44,052 nucleotides of DNA from assembly GCA_946183915.1 (NCBI GenBank), contig CAMHDJ010000023.1, positions 1 through 44,052 on the forward strand, given 5' to 3'. This document shows, in pieces, positions 34,277 through 42,021 of the stretch. The first letter of the stretch is position 1. Each line of letters starts with the position of its first letter. Below the pieces are notes generated by a model. It searched no databases. It worked only from the letters and a program-made list of their open reading frames with translations, and was not told the origin of the DNA. Position numbers and translations under genes: made by a program. The DNA is from an uncultured Bacteroidales bacterium. Its GTDB lineage: Bacteria; Bacteroidota; Bacteroidia; Bacteroidales; P3.

Positions 34277-35680
34277 TTAGAACAAGCCGCGGGATCCGAG
34301 TTTGAAGAAGGCCCATCCAAGGACCATCACAGGGACAACATAGTACCATAGTCGGACGTATCGGTAGTTCTTGGCGTTGAGGAGTGAGACGCCGTAGGCT
34401 GCCATGATGAGTAGCCCCGGCAGGGCCGGAAGAAGGAAGCGCTCCGAGTTGGCAAATCCGCTGGAGGAGATGATGCCTAGATATGCGATGACAAATGAAC
34501 CGATAAGGCTTAGGTTGCGCCAGTTCTTGGTGATGAAGATGGCACTGAAAACGGCTAGCAGCACGAAGCCACCGAGGAAGTTACGTACATAGTTTCCGCC
34601 GCTGATCATTTGCTGGGTATACTGCTCATCCACGTCGACCATCGTGGGGAAGGGCATTACGAACATGATAGGTGCCATCACTGATCCGGTGGCATACTTG
34701 GCCCACCGATTACCTTTGGCAGTCTGATAGGAGCGTTTGGCTTCCTGGTTGGTTTCTCGGTCGTCCCAGGTAGCCTGTATTTCATTGGTGATAGTACCTC
34801 CAGTCAGAGTAGTGACAGCTAGTATTCCCCATGCGATAAGCAGGATGCGTTTCCAACGTCCTACGACAGAAGTGTTGGTGAATAACAGCGCCGTGACGAA
34901 CGAAAATACCGCTGCACCACCGAGTACTGTGCGGAATGAGAACAGGCTGATGGCTAACACCACGGGAATTATGATTGTTATAATGTTATATTTTTTACTA
35001 CGTAAGAGATAGTCGGCTCTATCAAGAAATGCTATCAATAAGAAAAGCATCTCAGTCTCTTTGAGATGTAGGCCACAGTAGAAAATCAAATTGGGAATAA
35101 AACAAGTGAAGATAGCCGATAGTCGACCAGTTTCTTCACCCAGGTTGCGTTTGGCAAGATTGTAGATTAGTATTACAGTGAATGTGCTCCAAACGCTTTT
35201 GATGACTCGTGTGAGGAAGATATTAGGACCTATAATTTTATAAAGATATGTTAGATATAACACATACCCTGAGTCGGATACGGTGGTTCGGCTGTCAAAG
35301 AGATAATGCCTGATGACGGGCCATCTCTCAGTAGCTAGCCATGCGCTGTCCTCCCAGTATCCAATAGAATCTCCAGCAGAGAATTCAAACGGAATACCGG
35401 TTTTCTCGATGTAGAATATATAGCTGAATATTACCCATGCTAATCTTAACCCGAAAGCGGTAAATGCAATATTAAGAAGGAACTTCTTTTTCGGCAATGC
35501 AGACCATTTTTTACTGCATGTATGGACAAGCAGGAAGAATCCGACTACCCACATGATGCCCATCAGAATGAACTCCCACGACATGGCATGGCGGATGAAC
35601 AATATACTGACGGCAGCCAGCGACCCAAGGTAGAGATAGATGGCCGTGGTGGATATTTTCTTGGGGAAATATGGAATCAT
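34277..35680 (-). CDS. Polytopic membrane protein, GT-C-like or Wzy-like
   Basis: A 467-residue inner-membrane protein with about ten or more hydrophobic segments. After the second pair of helices a soluble loop contains FEFSAGDSIGYWEDSAWLAT (about residues 101-120), whose Asp/Glu residues sit where GT-C glycosyltransferases such as PMT/ArnT types have their catalytic acid. A second large loop lies around DDRETNQEAKRSYQTAKGNR. It could be a polyprenyl-phosphate-sugar transferase or the polysaccharide polymerase; no other polymerase is seen in the window. Codon use is A+T-rich compared with the core genes, which fits horizontal exchange of this part. Confidence 0.85.
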   Translation of the reverse strand: MIPYFPKKISTTAIYLYLGSLAAVSILFIRHAMSWEFILMGIMWVVGFFLLVHTCSKKWSALPKKKFLLNIAFTAFGLRLAWVIFSYIFYIEKTGIPFEFSAGDSIGYWEDSAWLATERWPVIRHYLFDSRTTVSDSGYVLYLTYLYKIIGPNIFLTRVIKSVWSTFTVILIYNLAKRNLGEETGRLSAIFTCFIPNLIFYCGLHLKETEMLFLLIAFLDRADYLLRSKKYNIITIIIPVVLAISLFSFRTVLGGAAVFSFVTALLFTNTSVVGRWKRILLIAWGILAVTTLTGGTITNEIQATWDDRETNQEAKRSYQTAKGNRWAKYATGSVMAPIMFVMPFPTMVDVDEQYTQQMISGGNYVRNFLGGFVLLAVFSAIFITKNWRNLSLIGSFVIAYLGIISSSGFANSERFLLPALPGLLIMAAYGVSLLNAKNYRYVRLWYYVVPVMVLGWAFFKLGSRGLF

Positions 35681-35710
35681 GATTATGTGATTGGTTGTGA
35701 GTTTATGCGA

Positions 35711-36442
35711 TTAGTTCTTGACGCCTTCAAAGTACCGTTTGAGTTTGATTAGGCGAGTCATGTTTTTCTGTCCGATTAAGTGTAATACGACATTTTTCCA
35801 GTTGTTGTTCTTTGTATTGTTCCATGAGGCTAGACCTTTGTGGTCGCAATATGTGTTTTCGGTGCGGTTATATTCTCCGGTGGTGTGACGGGGTGAGAAG
35901 TAGTCAACCGGAAAAACATGCAGGTCACGGTAGTCCTGCTCCATACCATCCTGTCGCAGGCCATGGCTTGCCATTGCTGCTGTGAGTCGTTGCACATTAG
36001 TGGTTAGATCCATTGTGCCGTCGCTCCGAATGAAATGTAGGTTTTCGTATAGTGATAGCATTTCCCGAATCCATTCGCCATGAGCACTCGATGCCATTAT
36101 ACAGGTGCCCACAGGCTTGTGTTTGCTTCCCTCAAAACCGGCGAAGGCTTGGTGTGTTAGTAATGGTTCTAGCGTGCGGAATGCCTCCACATCGGTATCA
36201 AGATATACGCCACCTTCGTGTTCTAGTGCCCAAAGCCTCACATAATCGCTCACGAAGGCGTACTTGCCAGCCTCGTAGGCCTCTCTGGAATAATTGGTGC
36301 AGTTGACGTCGAAATTGTCCTCGTTCCAGAGCTTGTATTCCCAGTCGGGCATGTATTTGTGCCATGAGGTGATGCAGTCCTTCGCCAACTGCGGCATTTC
36401 GCCTCGGCCGAACCAGCAGTAGTGAATCTTCTTGGGGATCAT
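35711..36442 (-). CDS. Glycosyltransferase with sugar-binding DXD motif (OCH1/capsular type)
   Basis: A 243-residue product from the ATG at 36442 (ATGA overlap with the next upstream gene). MIPKKIHYCWFGRGEMP at the N terminus and AFVSDYVRLWALEHEGGVYL with DTD (about residues 62-84) are diagnostic of the DXD-containing Gly_transf_sug family, where DXD binds metal and the nucleotide sugar. Family members add hexoses in capsule and LPS synthesis. Donor identity is unknown. The upstream in-frame extension to 36526 lies in the neighbour and is rejected. Confidence 0.93.
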   Translation of the reverse strand: MIPKKIHYCWFGRGEMPQLAKDCITSWHKYMPDWEYKLWNEDNFDVNCTNYSREAYEAGKYAFVSDYVRLWALEHEGGVYLDTDVEAFRTLEPLLTHQAFAGFEGSKHKPVGTCIMASSAHGEWIREMLSLYENLHFIRSDGTMDLTTNVQRLTAAMASHGLRQDGMEQDYRDLHVFPVDYFSPRHTTGEYNRTENTYCDHKGLASWNNTKNNNWKNVVLHLIGQKNMTRLIKLKRYFEGVKN

Positions 36443-37434
36443 GTTCTCTTCTTTTTTAGGTATTGGAAGGCATCGCGGTAGCCCTGAAAGAGGGATGCGA
36501 TGGCTGGCCAGTATTTGGGGAGACAATTGATGGCAAGGTTGTAGAGTGTATAGTTGATCATCGCATACAACCCTCCAATCAGCGTGTGTAAGTTATGACG
36601 GTGGGGCCAGATGTGCAGCAACCAGAATAGGGTCCGGTTGCGCCCGATGGTGTAAAGACGTATGCGTTTGGCTTCCAGCTTGCTTTTGGCGGGTCGTCCG
36701 GCGGCAGCATCCAGATGTGCGTAATCGGTACTATGGGTGTAGGCAATCCGCCCCCCTTGCAGATAGAGTTTGTAGAAGAACACAGCATCGTCATAGGCGG
36801 CGTATGACGACAACTTGCCTTGCTGAAGCCATGCTTCTTCGTCAAACCGAACGGCCTTGGCTCTGTCATTCTTGATGAAGAAACACTGGAAACACCCGGT
36901 CTGGCACAGTCCATCCTCACAGTCGACGTAGGTGCGGTGACCGGCCGTCGAAGTGATGACATCGAACCACTCCGACTTTCTGCGGCTATAAAATGCTTGT
37001 CCCGTAAACGAGCAGCGCAACCTCTGCAGCCGCTCTTTCATGCGTACTTTCTGTAGAATGGCCCCGTCTGCCTGCGACTCCGTCAAACAAGGGTCATATC
37101 CACCGAAAGCAAGCACACAGTCCAGCGCTTTCTCTTGCAGGTAGCAGAACATCTTTTCTGCGAAATCAGGAGGGAAGTCCAGGTCGTCGTCCAGCACCAG
37201 CAAGTACTCGCCTTGGGCCTCTTCGATGCCGACAGCCCGCTGGGTTACCATCCCCTTCTGGCACCTTACGATACGTTCGTACCCGAGGGCGTGGTCGAGG
37301 TCATATCCATCCGGAATGGCGACAATTACCTCTCGAGGCCTGACCGTCTGCCGGTCGATGGCATCCAGCATCGTACGATACTTGTCGCCGGTGTTGCCAA
37401 GTGTCCGGATGACTATGGAGTAGTCGAAGTTCAT
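36439..37434 (-). CDS. Family 2 glycosyltransferase
   Basis: A 331-residue GT-A enzyme. The opening YSIVIRTLGNTGDKYRTML is the nucleotide-binding strand, EYLLVLDDDLDFPPDF (about residues 75-90) holds the DXD-type acid cluster, and CEDGLCQTGCFQCFF and AYDDAVFFYKLYLQGG (about 213-228) form the acceptor and catalytic region with an Asp pair. The C-terminal 60 residues carry two hydrophobic or amphipathic stretches that may contact the membrane. It is coupled to both neighbours by 4-base overlaps. Confidence 0.94.
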   Translation of the reverse strand: MNFDYSIVIRTLGNTGDKYRTMLDAIDRQTVRPREVIVAIPDGYDLDHALGYERIVRCQKGMVTQRAVGIEEAQGEYLLVLDDDLDFPPDFAEKMFCYLQEKALDCVLAFGGYDPCLTESQADGAILQKVRMKERLQRLRCSFTGQAFYSRRKSEWFDVITSTAGHRTYVDCEDGLCQTGCFQCFFIKNDRAKAVRFDEEAWLQQGKLSSYAAYDDAVFFYKLYLQGGRIAYTHSTDYAHLDAAAGRPAKSKLEAKRIRLYTIGRNRTLFWLLHIWPHRHNLHTLIGGLYAMINYTLYNLAINCLPKYWPAIASLFQGYRDAFQYLKKKRT

Positions 37435-38405
37435 GAGTCGCTTCTTTTTCGGTTTCGTATAGAGATGATGCGCTGTTTGATGCAGGATCCGAGGTTGAGC
37501 AACCGTATTCTCAGCCTCAGCAGTCCTACCGGCAAGCGGTAGAGGCGGCGTGTCTTAGCGGGTTGGCAGATCCAGTCCACCTTGGCCAGCTCGGTGCGGG
37601 CGGCGCTGCGGTAGTGGCGGTCCAGCAGGTAGTTCATCAGGCTGTAGGTGCGCAGGTTGTCGATGAGTTGCTTGTAGTCGGGGTTGCTCCTCTCCAGCGG
37701 CTCATATTCGCCCATGTGCCACAGCATGTGCCGTTCAGGCGGGTGCAGATGGTGGGTTCCACGATATGTTATGTCAACGTCTTGATTGTAGTTGGCAAGG
37801 GGTTTGTTCAGCAGCGCGGTCTTGTGGTTTAGGGCCATGCGCAGCCAGAGAAGGAAGTCTTCGCCGAGCGTGATGCCCAAGGGGAATCCCCCTGCCTCGT
37901 CAAACACCATGCGGGGTATGCATACTGTGATGCTGGTCAGCGGCATGCATAGTGTCTGGGCATAGACATGGCAGTAGTTGATCTCGCCCTCTGCAAACCC
38001 CTCCTCCACACCGATGGGCGCCAGCCGCTTGCGACCGTTTTTGATGATCCAATAGCTTGTGCCGTAGATGCCGGCGTCAGGGTGGCGCTCAATTAAGCCT
38101 GCCATTTCTTCAAGGAAGGTGGGTTCCCACCAGTCGTCGGCGTCGAGGAAGGTAATATAGGGAGCTGTGGACAGTGAGGCCCCCCGGTTGCGGGCGGCAC
38201 TGACGCCGGCATTCTCCTGCTGCACCAGCCGTATGCGCGGGTCGGCAATCGAGGCCACAATGTCGCCCCCACCGTCGGTGCTCCCGTCGTCTACCACGAT
38301 GAGCTCCCAGTCCCTACAGGTTTGTTCCACGACGCTCTCCACGGCCTTTCGGACGTAGGACGCCTTGTTGTAGAGCGGCATGATTACAGAAAAACGAGGT
38401 TCCAT
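37431..38405 (-). CDS. Family 2 glycosyltransferase
   Basis: A 324-residue GT2 enzyme with the classic opening FSVIMPLYNKASYVRKAVES, ELIVVDDGSTDGG, ISAARNRG-like VSAARNRGAS, the DXD motif ITFLDADDWWEP (about residues 87-98) and the acceptor-side LGEDFLLWLRMA (ED catalytic base, about 188). It is followed by a basic C terminus (CIKQRIISIRNRKR). It adds a sugar to the growing repeat unit; specificity is unknown. The start lies 22 bases after the DUF6266 stop. Confidence 0.95.
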   Translation of the reverse strand: MEPRFSVIMPLYNKASYVRKAVESVVEQTCRDWELIVVDDGSTDGGGDIVASIADPRIRLVQQENAGVSAARNRGASLSTAPYITFLDADDWWEPTFLEEMAGLIERHPDAGIYGTSYWIIKNGRKRLAPIGVEEGFAEGEINYCHVYAQTLCMPLTSITVCIPRMVFDEAGGFPLGITLGEDFLLWLRMALNHKTALLNKPLANYNQDVDITYRGTHHLHPPERHMLWHMGEYEPLERSNPDYKQLIDNLRTYSLMNYLLDRHYRSAARTELAKVDWICQPAKTRRLYRLPVGLLRLRIRLLNLGSCIKQRIISIRNRKRSDS

Positions 38406-38427
38406 TAGTGAGATTCAAATGTGTCGT

Positions 38428-39051
38428 TCAGACAATCAAATTTCCCAAGTAGCTCGACGGCGAAGCCAGCTGGTCGCGGTCCCAGCAGAAGGCGTAGAGG
38501 TGCACCGTGTGGCCCCTCCATGCGGAGGGCAGGGTGGTGACGATGAGCTCCTGCTGGCGGTAGACGGGCAGCGCCAGCTGGCCGCTTTGCAGGGCGGGCG
38601 CGTAGGCGTAGAGCAGCACGTAGTCGCGCGGGCGGCCGCTCTCGGCCACGAAGGGGACGCTCACCGTCAGGTCGTCGCCCACCTGCGGCTGCCTGAAGGC
38701 GACTGTCGGCAGCGGCCCTTCGGCCACCGTCAGGGCTGCATAGTCGACCTGCACTTCGTTGTCCACTAGGTTGACGTTCTGCTTGTTGGAATGCACAAAG
38801 CAGTTGTACTCGCTGGTCTGCCCCTCGCGAGCCGGGCCGCGGAAGCCGATGCGGACCACCGGCAGCATGTCCGAGGCCAGACGCGACAGGGCGCGGAACC
38901 GGCTGCGGTTGACCACTTGCGCCGCCGTCCGGGGGTCGTGAATGTAGGTCTGCAGGCTGCGCACGCAGGCACGCCCTTTCCATTGATAACCCACGGCGGG
39001 GCCCAACTTGCCCTCGAAGCGGTCGAGGAAACCGTTTTTGATCTTAGCCAT
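38428..39051 (-). CDS. DUF6266 family protein
   Basis: A 207-residue product from the ATG at 39051. The N terminus MAKIKNGFLDRFEGKLGPAV and the GYQWKGRACVRSLQ stretch are typical of DUF6266 proteins of Bacteroidetes, which have no known function. No signal peptide or membrane span is visible. The rest looks beta-rich (VDYAALTVAEGPLPTV; DDLTVSVPFVAESG). It is out of place among glycosyltransferases and has much higher G+C than the genes on either side. It is separated on its upstream side by a 201-base gap with repeats, suggesting a later insertion or its own promoter. The longer frame from 39216 starts inside that repeat-rich gap. Confidence 0.88.
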   Translation of the reverse strand: MAKIKNGFLDRFEGKLGPAVGYQWKGRACVRSLQTYIHDPRTAAQVVNRSRFRALSRLASDMLPVVRIGFRGPAREGQTSEYNCFVHSNKQNVNLVDNEVQVDYAALTVAEGPLPTVAFRQPQVGDDLTVSVPFVAESGRPRDYVLLYAYAPALQSGQLALPVYRQQELIVTTLPSAWRGHTVHLYAFCWDRDQLASPSSYLGNLIV

Positions 39052-39089
39052 ATCCTTTGTTGTTTTGAGGTTTATGGCCATCAATATAA

Positions 39090-39110
39090 GGCCTTTTTCG
39101 CCAAAAGGCC
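39090..39110 (-). promoter_or_regulatory. Inverted repeat upstream of the DUF6266 gene
   Basis: GGCCTTTT (39090-39097) and AAAAGGCC (39103-39110) form a perfect 8-bp stem with a 5-base loop, 38 bases before the DUF6266 ATG. On the minus strand it is followed by TTATATTG, which could be a weak U-rich tail or, with TTTTG about 21 bases upstream, a poor -7 box. It is either a terminator of the upstream genes or part of a promoter/operator. Confidence 0.4.
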
Positions 39111-39127
39111 AAAACAGCGCGCTCAAG

Positions 39128-39174
39128 TCCGCAACTTTCCGCTCCTGTCCGCAAATGTCCGCTCGGAGAGTCCG
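39128..39174 (+). repeat. Short 10-bp-periodic TCCG array
   Basis: TCC(G) begins at 39128, 39138, 39148 and 39158, with a further TCCG at 39171. The 10-base units alternate GCAACTTTCC-like and GCTCCTGTCC-like forms. The TCCGC core recalls array D at 20786, but the period here is 10 and not 11. Confidence 0.7.
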
Positions 39175-39236
39175 TCGTGTCGGAATCGTTTCTACCCTGT
39201 TTTTTGTTTCCATCATTCGTGCATGCTCTATGCCTG

Positions 39237-39291
39237 CATGCCAGGGATATGCCTAGTTGATGCCTGGATGATGCCTGCCGGATGCCTGGTT
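39237..39291 (+). repeat. 11-bp tandem array C (GATGCC family), overlapping a gene end
   Basis: Five 11-bp units: CATGCCAGGGA (39237), TATGCCTAGTT (39248), GATGCCTGGAT (39259), GATGCCTGCCG (39270) and GATGCCTGGTT (39281). The CTAG in the second unit supplies the TAG stop of the minus-strand DUF6625-like gene, and the next three units encode its last residues. Confidence 0.9.
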
Positions 39292-40200
39292 GTTGGCAGT
39301 GTGGATCTCTTCTGGGAGGGGTGCAATACCGTCGAAAGAGATGGTCGCTCCATCTACTGAAGGATGGTAGTAGTCCCTTTTCCATGTGGTTTTCATGGCG
39401 AGGAAGTGCAAGTAGATCAGCTCTTCACCGGTGGTTGCATCAAGTACATGGCCGTTTCTGTATATCCATTTCTTCTGCAGCATATCGCTATCTATCCAGG
39501 GGGTGGTGCTACGCTCCTGAAGGAGTATTCTCTTATTAAGAAACACGCTGTTTATTCTGCGGCAGAATTGGTTGTATGCTTTCCAATCGTCATTAAAACG
39601 GAAACGCAGGAATATGTGTTTGTGCGCTTTCCAAAGCAGTTTGGCGAGTGGGTAGAGTGTGCGCGTGAGGTAGATTTCATCCAGCGCATGGTTGCCTGGG
39701 GAAGTCAGCAATTCTTTCCATCGGTGGATTTTGAATACAAGGGTGTTGTAGTGCTCCGTGTTGCGTATCAGGGTCAGGTGTCCGGAGAGGCGGTCGCTGT
39801 GGGTGGAAAGGATGTCGTGTCTTGATAGAATCTCGTCGGTGTAGAAATGCCTGATGTCGCCCCACACCAAATCCATATCGCCAAACGCCCAGAAATCGTA
39901 TTGCTGTATTGCATTTTGATGGATAAAACCCAGGAAAGGCTTTAGGTCGCAAAGTTTGTACGACCTGTCCGGGTGGAAGTCAACGTGGAGCCGGAGGCTC
40001 GCCATATCGCAATAATCTGTGTAGGACATTGCCTCGAAATGTATGTTTTCCGCGCCAACGGCAAGTGCGGGCAACTCTTGGTCAGAGTAGATGAAATAGT
40101 CGACAGTCCGGTTGCAAAGGCACGAGTGGAAGAACAGGTCCACCCATTGGGGCCATGGCCCAAACCAAGGTATAATGATGGCAATGGTGGGTGAACTCAT
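39253..40200 (-). CDS. DUF6625 family, glycosyltransferase-like protein
   Basis: A 315-residue product. The opening TIAIIIPWFGPWPQWVDLFF resembles the DUF6625 family of putative GT-A glycosyltransferases. Supporting features are FIYSDQELP, the CDLKPFLGFI stretch and a DXD-type motif in WAFGDMDLVWGD (about residues 104-115), then SGHLTLIRNT and HALDEIYLT. Gene context among glycosyltransferases fits. The last residues NNQASGRHHPGIN are encoded by repeat array C and look like an acquired tail. The start forms an ATGA overlap with the fucosyltransferase stop. Confidence 0.87.
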   Translation of the reverse strand: MSSPTIAIIIPWFGPWPQWVDLFFHSCLCNRTVDYFIYSDQELPALAVGAENIHFEAMSYTDYCDMASLRLHVDFHPDRSYKLCDLKPFLGFIHQNAIQQYDFWAFGDMDLVWGDIRHFYTDEILSRHDILSTHSDRLSGHLTLIRNTEHYNTLVFKIHRWKELLTSPGNHALDEIYLTRTLYPLAKLLWKAHKHIFLRFRFNDDWKAYNQFCRRINSVFLNKRILLQERSTTPWIDSDMLQKKWIYRNGHVLDATTGEELIYLHFLAMKTTWKRDYYHPSVDGATISFDGIAPLPEEIHTANNQASGRHHPGIN

Positions 40201-41171
40201 GCGTTTCTGATAATAGTCCGGAGTTGTGACTCCAGGTGGTTGATGTATTCCATGACGATGTCTGCTGTCGCCGGCAACAGGCGCGGTTGGCAGGCCATTT
40301 GTAGGTACAGCTCTCGATGGGTGTTCAGTTCTCGTATACGGTCAAGCGTGGTGCTGTCGTTGTTCTCTCCAAGCTTGACGAAGCAGATGGCTTCCGGGTT
40401 GAGTATCTCCGGTTCGGGGCATTGGTTGCTGCCCCAATACAAGGGGATACATCCGGCCGCAATGGCTTCGAAGACTTTTTCGGTGCAATAGCCTGGGTGG
40501 TTGGAGTTCTCAGGGCATAGGTTAAACCGGTAGTTTCTGAGCAGCTGCACCTTGTTGTCCTGATACTGTGTCTTCAGATCGTCGCAGTTGTGCAAGAACC
40601 GCCCGCAGGAGTCGATGTGCCCGATGCCGCTTATCTCGCTGTACAATTCGCGGCGTCCTTCGTCGTCGTGGCTGTTGACCATGGCGCAGAATCTTCGGCC
40701 GTCGTAGGAATTGTTTTCCGGGGCGTTTACCTTGTTGCAGAACGCCTTGATGTCTTCGTACGTCACCTCCGGAGGGAAGAGCCAGGTGATCCATAGTGGG
40801 AAGCGCAAATATCGCTTGTCGTTAATGTCATTGTCGAAGCCCAACGAGAGGTCTATGCTCCGTTCATTAAGAGCCAGGTCTTCATATTCCTGCCAGTTGC
40901 TCCGGTGCAGGTTTTCGCGGGCCATGAATATTTTTACATCGCTTCTGTTCAATGCAATCATTTTCCGCCAGCCAAACACGGAAAAAACACTAATGTCCTT
41001 TCCGCAGTCGATGCCTCGTGCCTGCATGAAACGGGGCAGCCAGAAGTCTTGGTTCGCAGGAGTACGCCCGTAGTTGTGCAACCGGATGTTGGTATGGATG
41101 TCCGCCGGTTGTGAGCAACGATAAGTGCGTAGTAGTCGGTATGTTTTGCGTACTCTTTTTAGAGTCAGCAT
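40197..41171 (-). CDS. Alpha-fucosyltransferase, glycosyltransferase family 10
   Basis: A 324-residue GT10 enzyme that transfers L-fucose from GDP-fucose, usually alpha-1,3. The C-terminal signature is clear: YRFNLCPENSNHPGYCTEKV followed by FEAIAAGCIPLYWGS (about residues 210-245). The upstream RFCAMVNSHDDEGRRELY matches the typical R-x-F-x-x-x-N-S strand. A basic N terminus (LKRVRKTYRLLRTYR) may bind the membrane. It implies a fucose-containing glycan. GDP-fucose synthesis genes are not in the window. Confidence 0.95.
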   Translation of the reverse strand: MLTLKRVRKTYRLLRTYRCSQPADIHTNIRLHNYGRTPANQDFWLPRFMQARGIDCGKDISVFSVFGWRKMIALNRSDVKIFMARENLHRSNWQEYEDLALNERSIDLSLGFDNDINDKRYLRFPLWITWLFPPEVTYEDIKAFCNKVNAPENNSYDGRRFCAMVNSHDDEGRRELYSEISGIGHIDSCGRFLHNCDDLKTQYQDNKVQLLRNYRFNLCPENSNHPGYCTEKVFEAIAAGCIPLYWGSNQCPEPEILNPEAICFVKLGENNDSTTLDRIRELNTHRELYLQMACQPRLLPATADIVMEYINHLESQLRTIIRNA

Positions 41172-42004
41172 GGGTTGTCTTTTTTATAGGGTGATGTGTT
41201 GCAGCGCAATCCGTTGTATGTGCCTCTAATAATGGCTGAAATCTTTTTTATGGCGTCCTTTTCAAAAAGAGTTATTTTTATTATTAGTTTTAGTCGCGCA
41301 GAAATGAAACTACGGATATAAGGTGCAGGAAATTCGTTTGGGTATTCTTTCGCAATCAATATTCGGTTTCGACTTTCGTAATAATGTCTAAACGGTGGGT
41401 AGTTATGAAGGGGTATGGAGTGTCCTAGTAGAATACGGGTAGTTGGGGGAGTAACGTTGTGCTTTGCATTGACATGATTATATTGGATTACGCTATATCC
41501 GTATTGCGCTGCACGTAGGCCGATTTCAGCATCAACCATTCCAATGAAATAGTCGGAACGGAATGGTCCAATCTGTTGAAGCATGCTGATTGGGAAGATA
41601 GAAGTTGATTGGCACCACGTTTCCATCGATTCTGTTTCATTATCGGTAGTGTGGTAATCATTGACTTTGCAGTGTAATATGTTGCAATCTTGAGTTTCTG
41701 CCCATTGTCGGTATTTGGTGAAATCGTCAAATTCAGTGTCTTGATCCATGGTCATGATGTGTGTACAACCATGTTGTTGTGCAATCCGAGAAGCTTCGTT
41801 GTACGCCTCCCCGAGACCATGATTTTGGCCATCATGTAAAATAATTGTGTTTGGATACTTTTTTATGATTGCATCAGCAAACGATAACGTGGGGCTGTTA
41901 TTCCAAATGATGGGTAAATCAACATTGTCAAAGTATGTGTCGATGTTGGAGAATAGACTGTCTGGATTAGAATTATACGTAACAGTGACAGATGCAAGTT
42001 TCAT
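41165..42004 (-). CDS. Family 2 glycosyltransferase (rhamnosyltransferase-like)
   Basis: A 279-residue product from the ATG at 42004, 17 bases after the SGNH gene stop; a longer form to 42046 would overlap that gene. The opening LASVTVTYNSNPDSLFSNID, NHGLGEAYNEASRIAQQHG, the MDQDTEFDDF motif (about residues 85-94, DXD type) and FIGMVDAEIGLRAAQYGYSV match rhamnosyltransferase-like GT2 proteins such as RfbF/RgpB relatives. The gene is A+T-rich compared with the core genes. It overlaps the fucosyltransferase start by 7 bases. Confidence 0.92.
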   Translation of the reverse strand: MKLASVTVTYNSNPDSLFSNIDTYFDNVDLPIIWNNSPTLSFADAIIKKYPNTIILHDGQNHGLGEAYNEASRIAQQHGCTHIMTMDQDTEFDDFTKYRQWAETQDCNILHCKVNDYHTTDNETESMETWCQSTSIFPISMLQQIGPFRSDYFIGMVDAEIGLRAAQYGYSVIQYNHVNAKHNVTPPTTRILLGHSIPLHNYPPFRHYYESRNRILIAKEYPNEFPAPYIRSFISARLKLIIKITLFEKDAIKKISAIIRGTYNGLRCNTSPYKKDNPC

Positions 42005-42021
42005 TGTTCGTTGGTGTAAAT

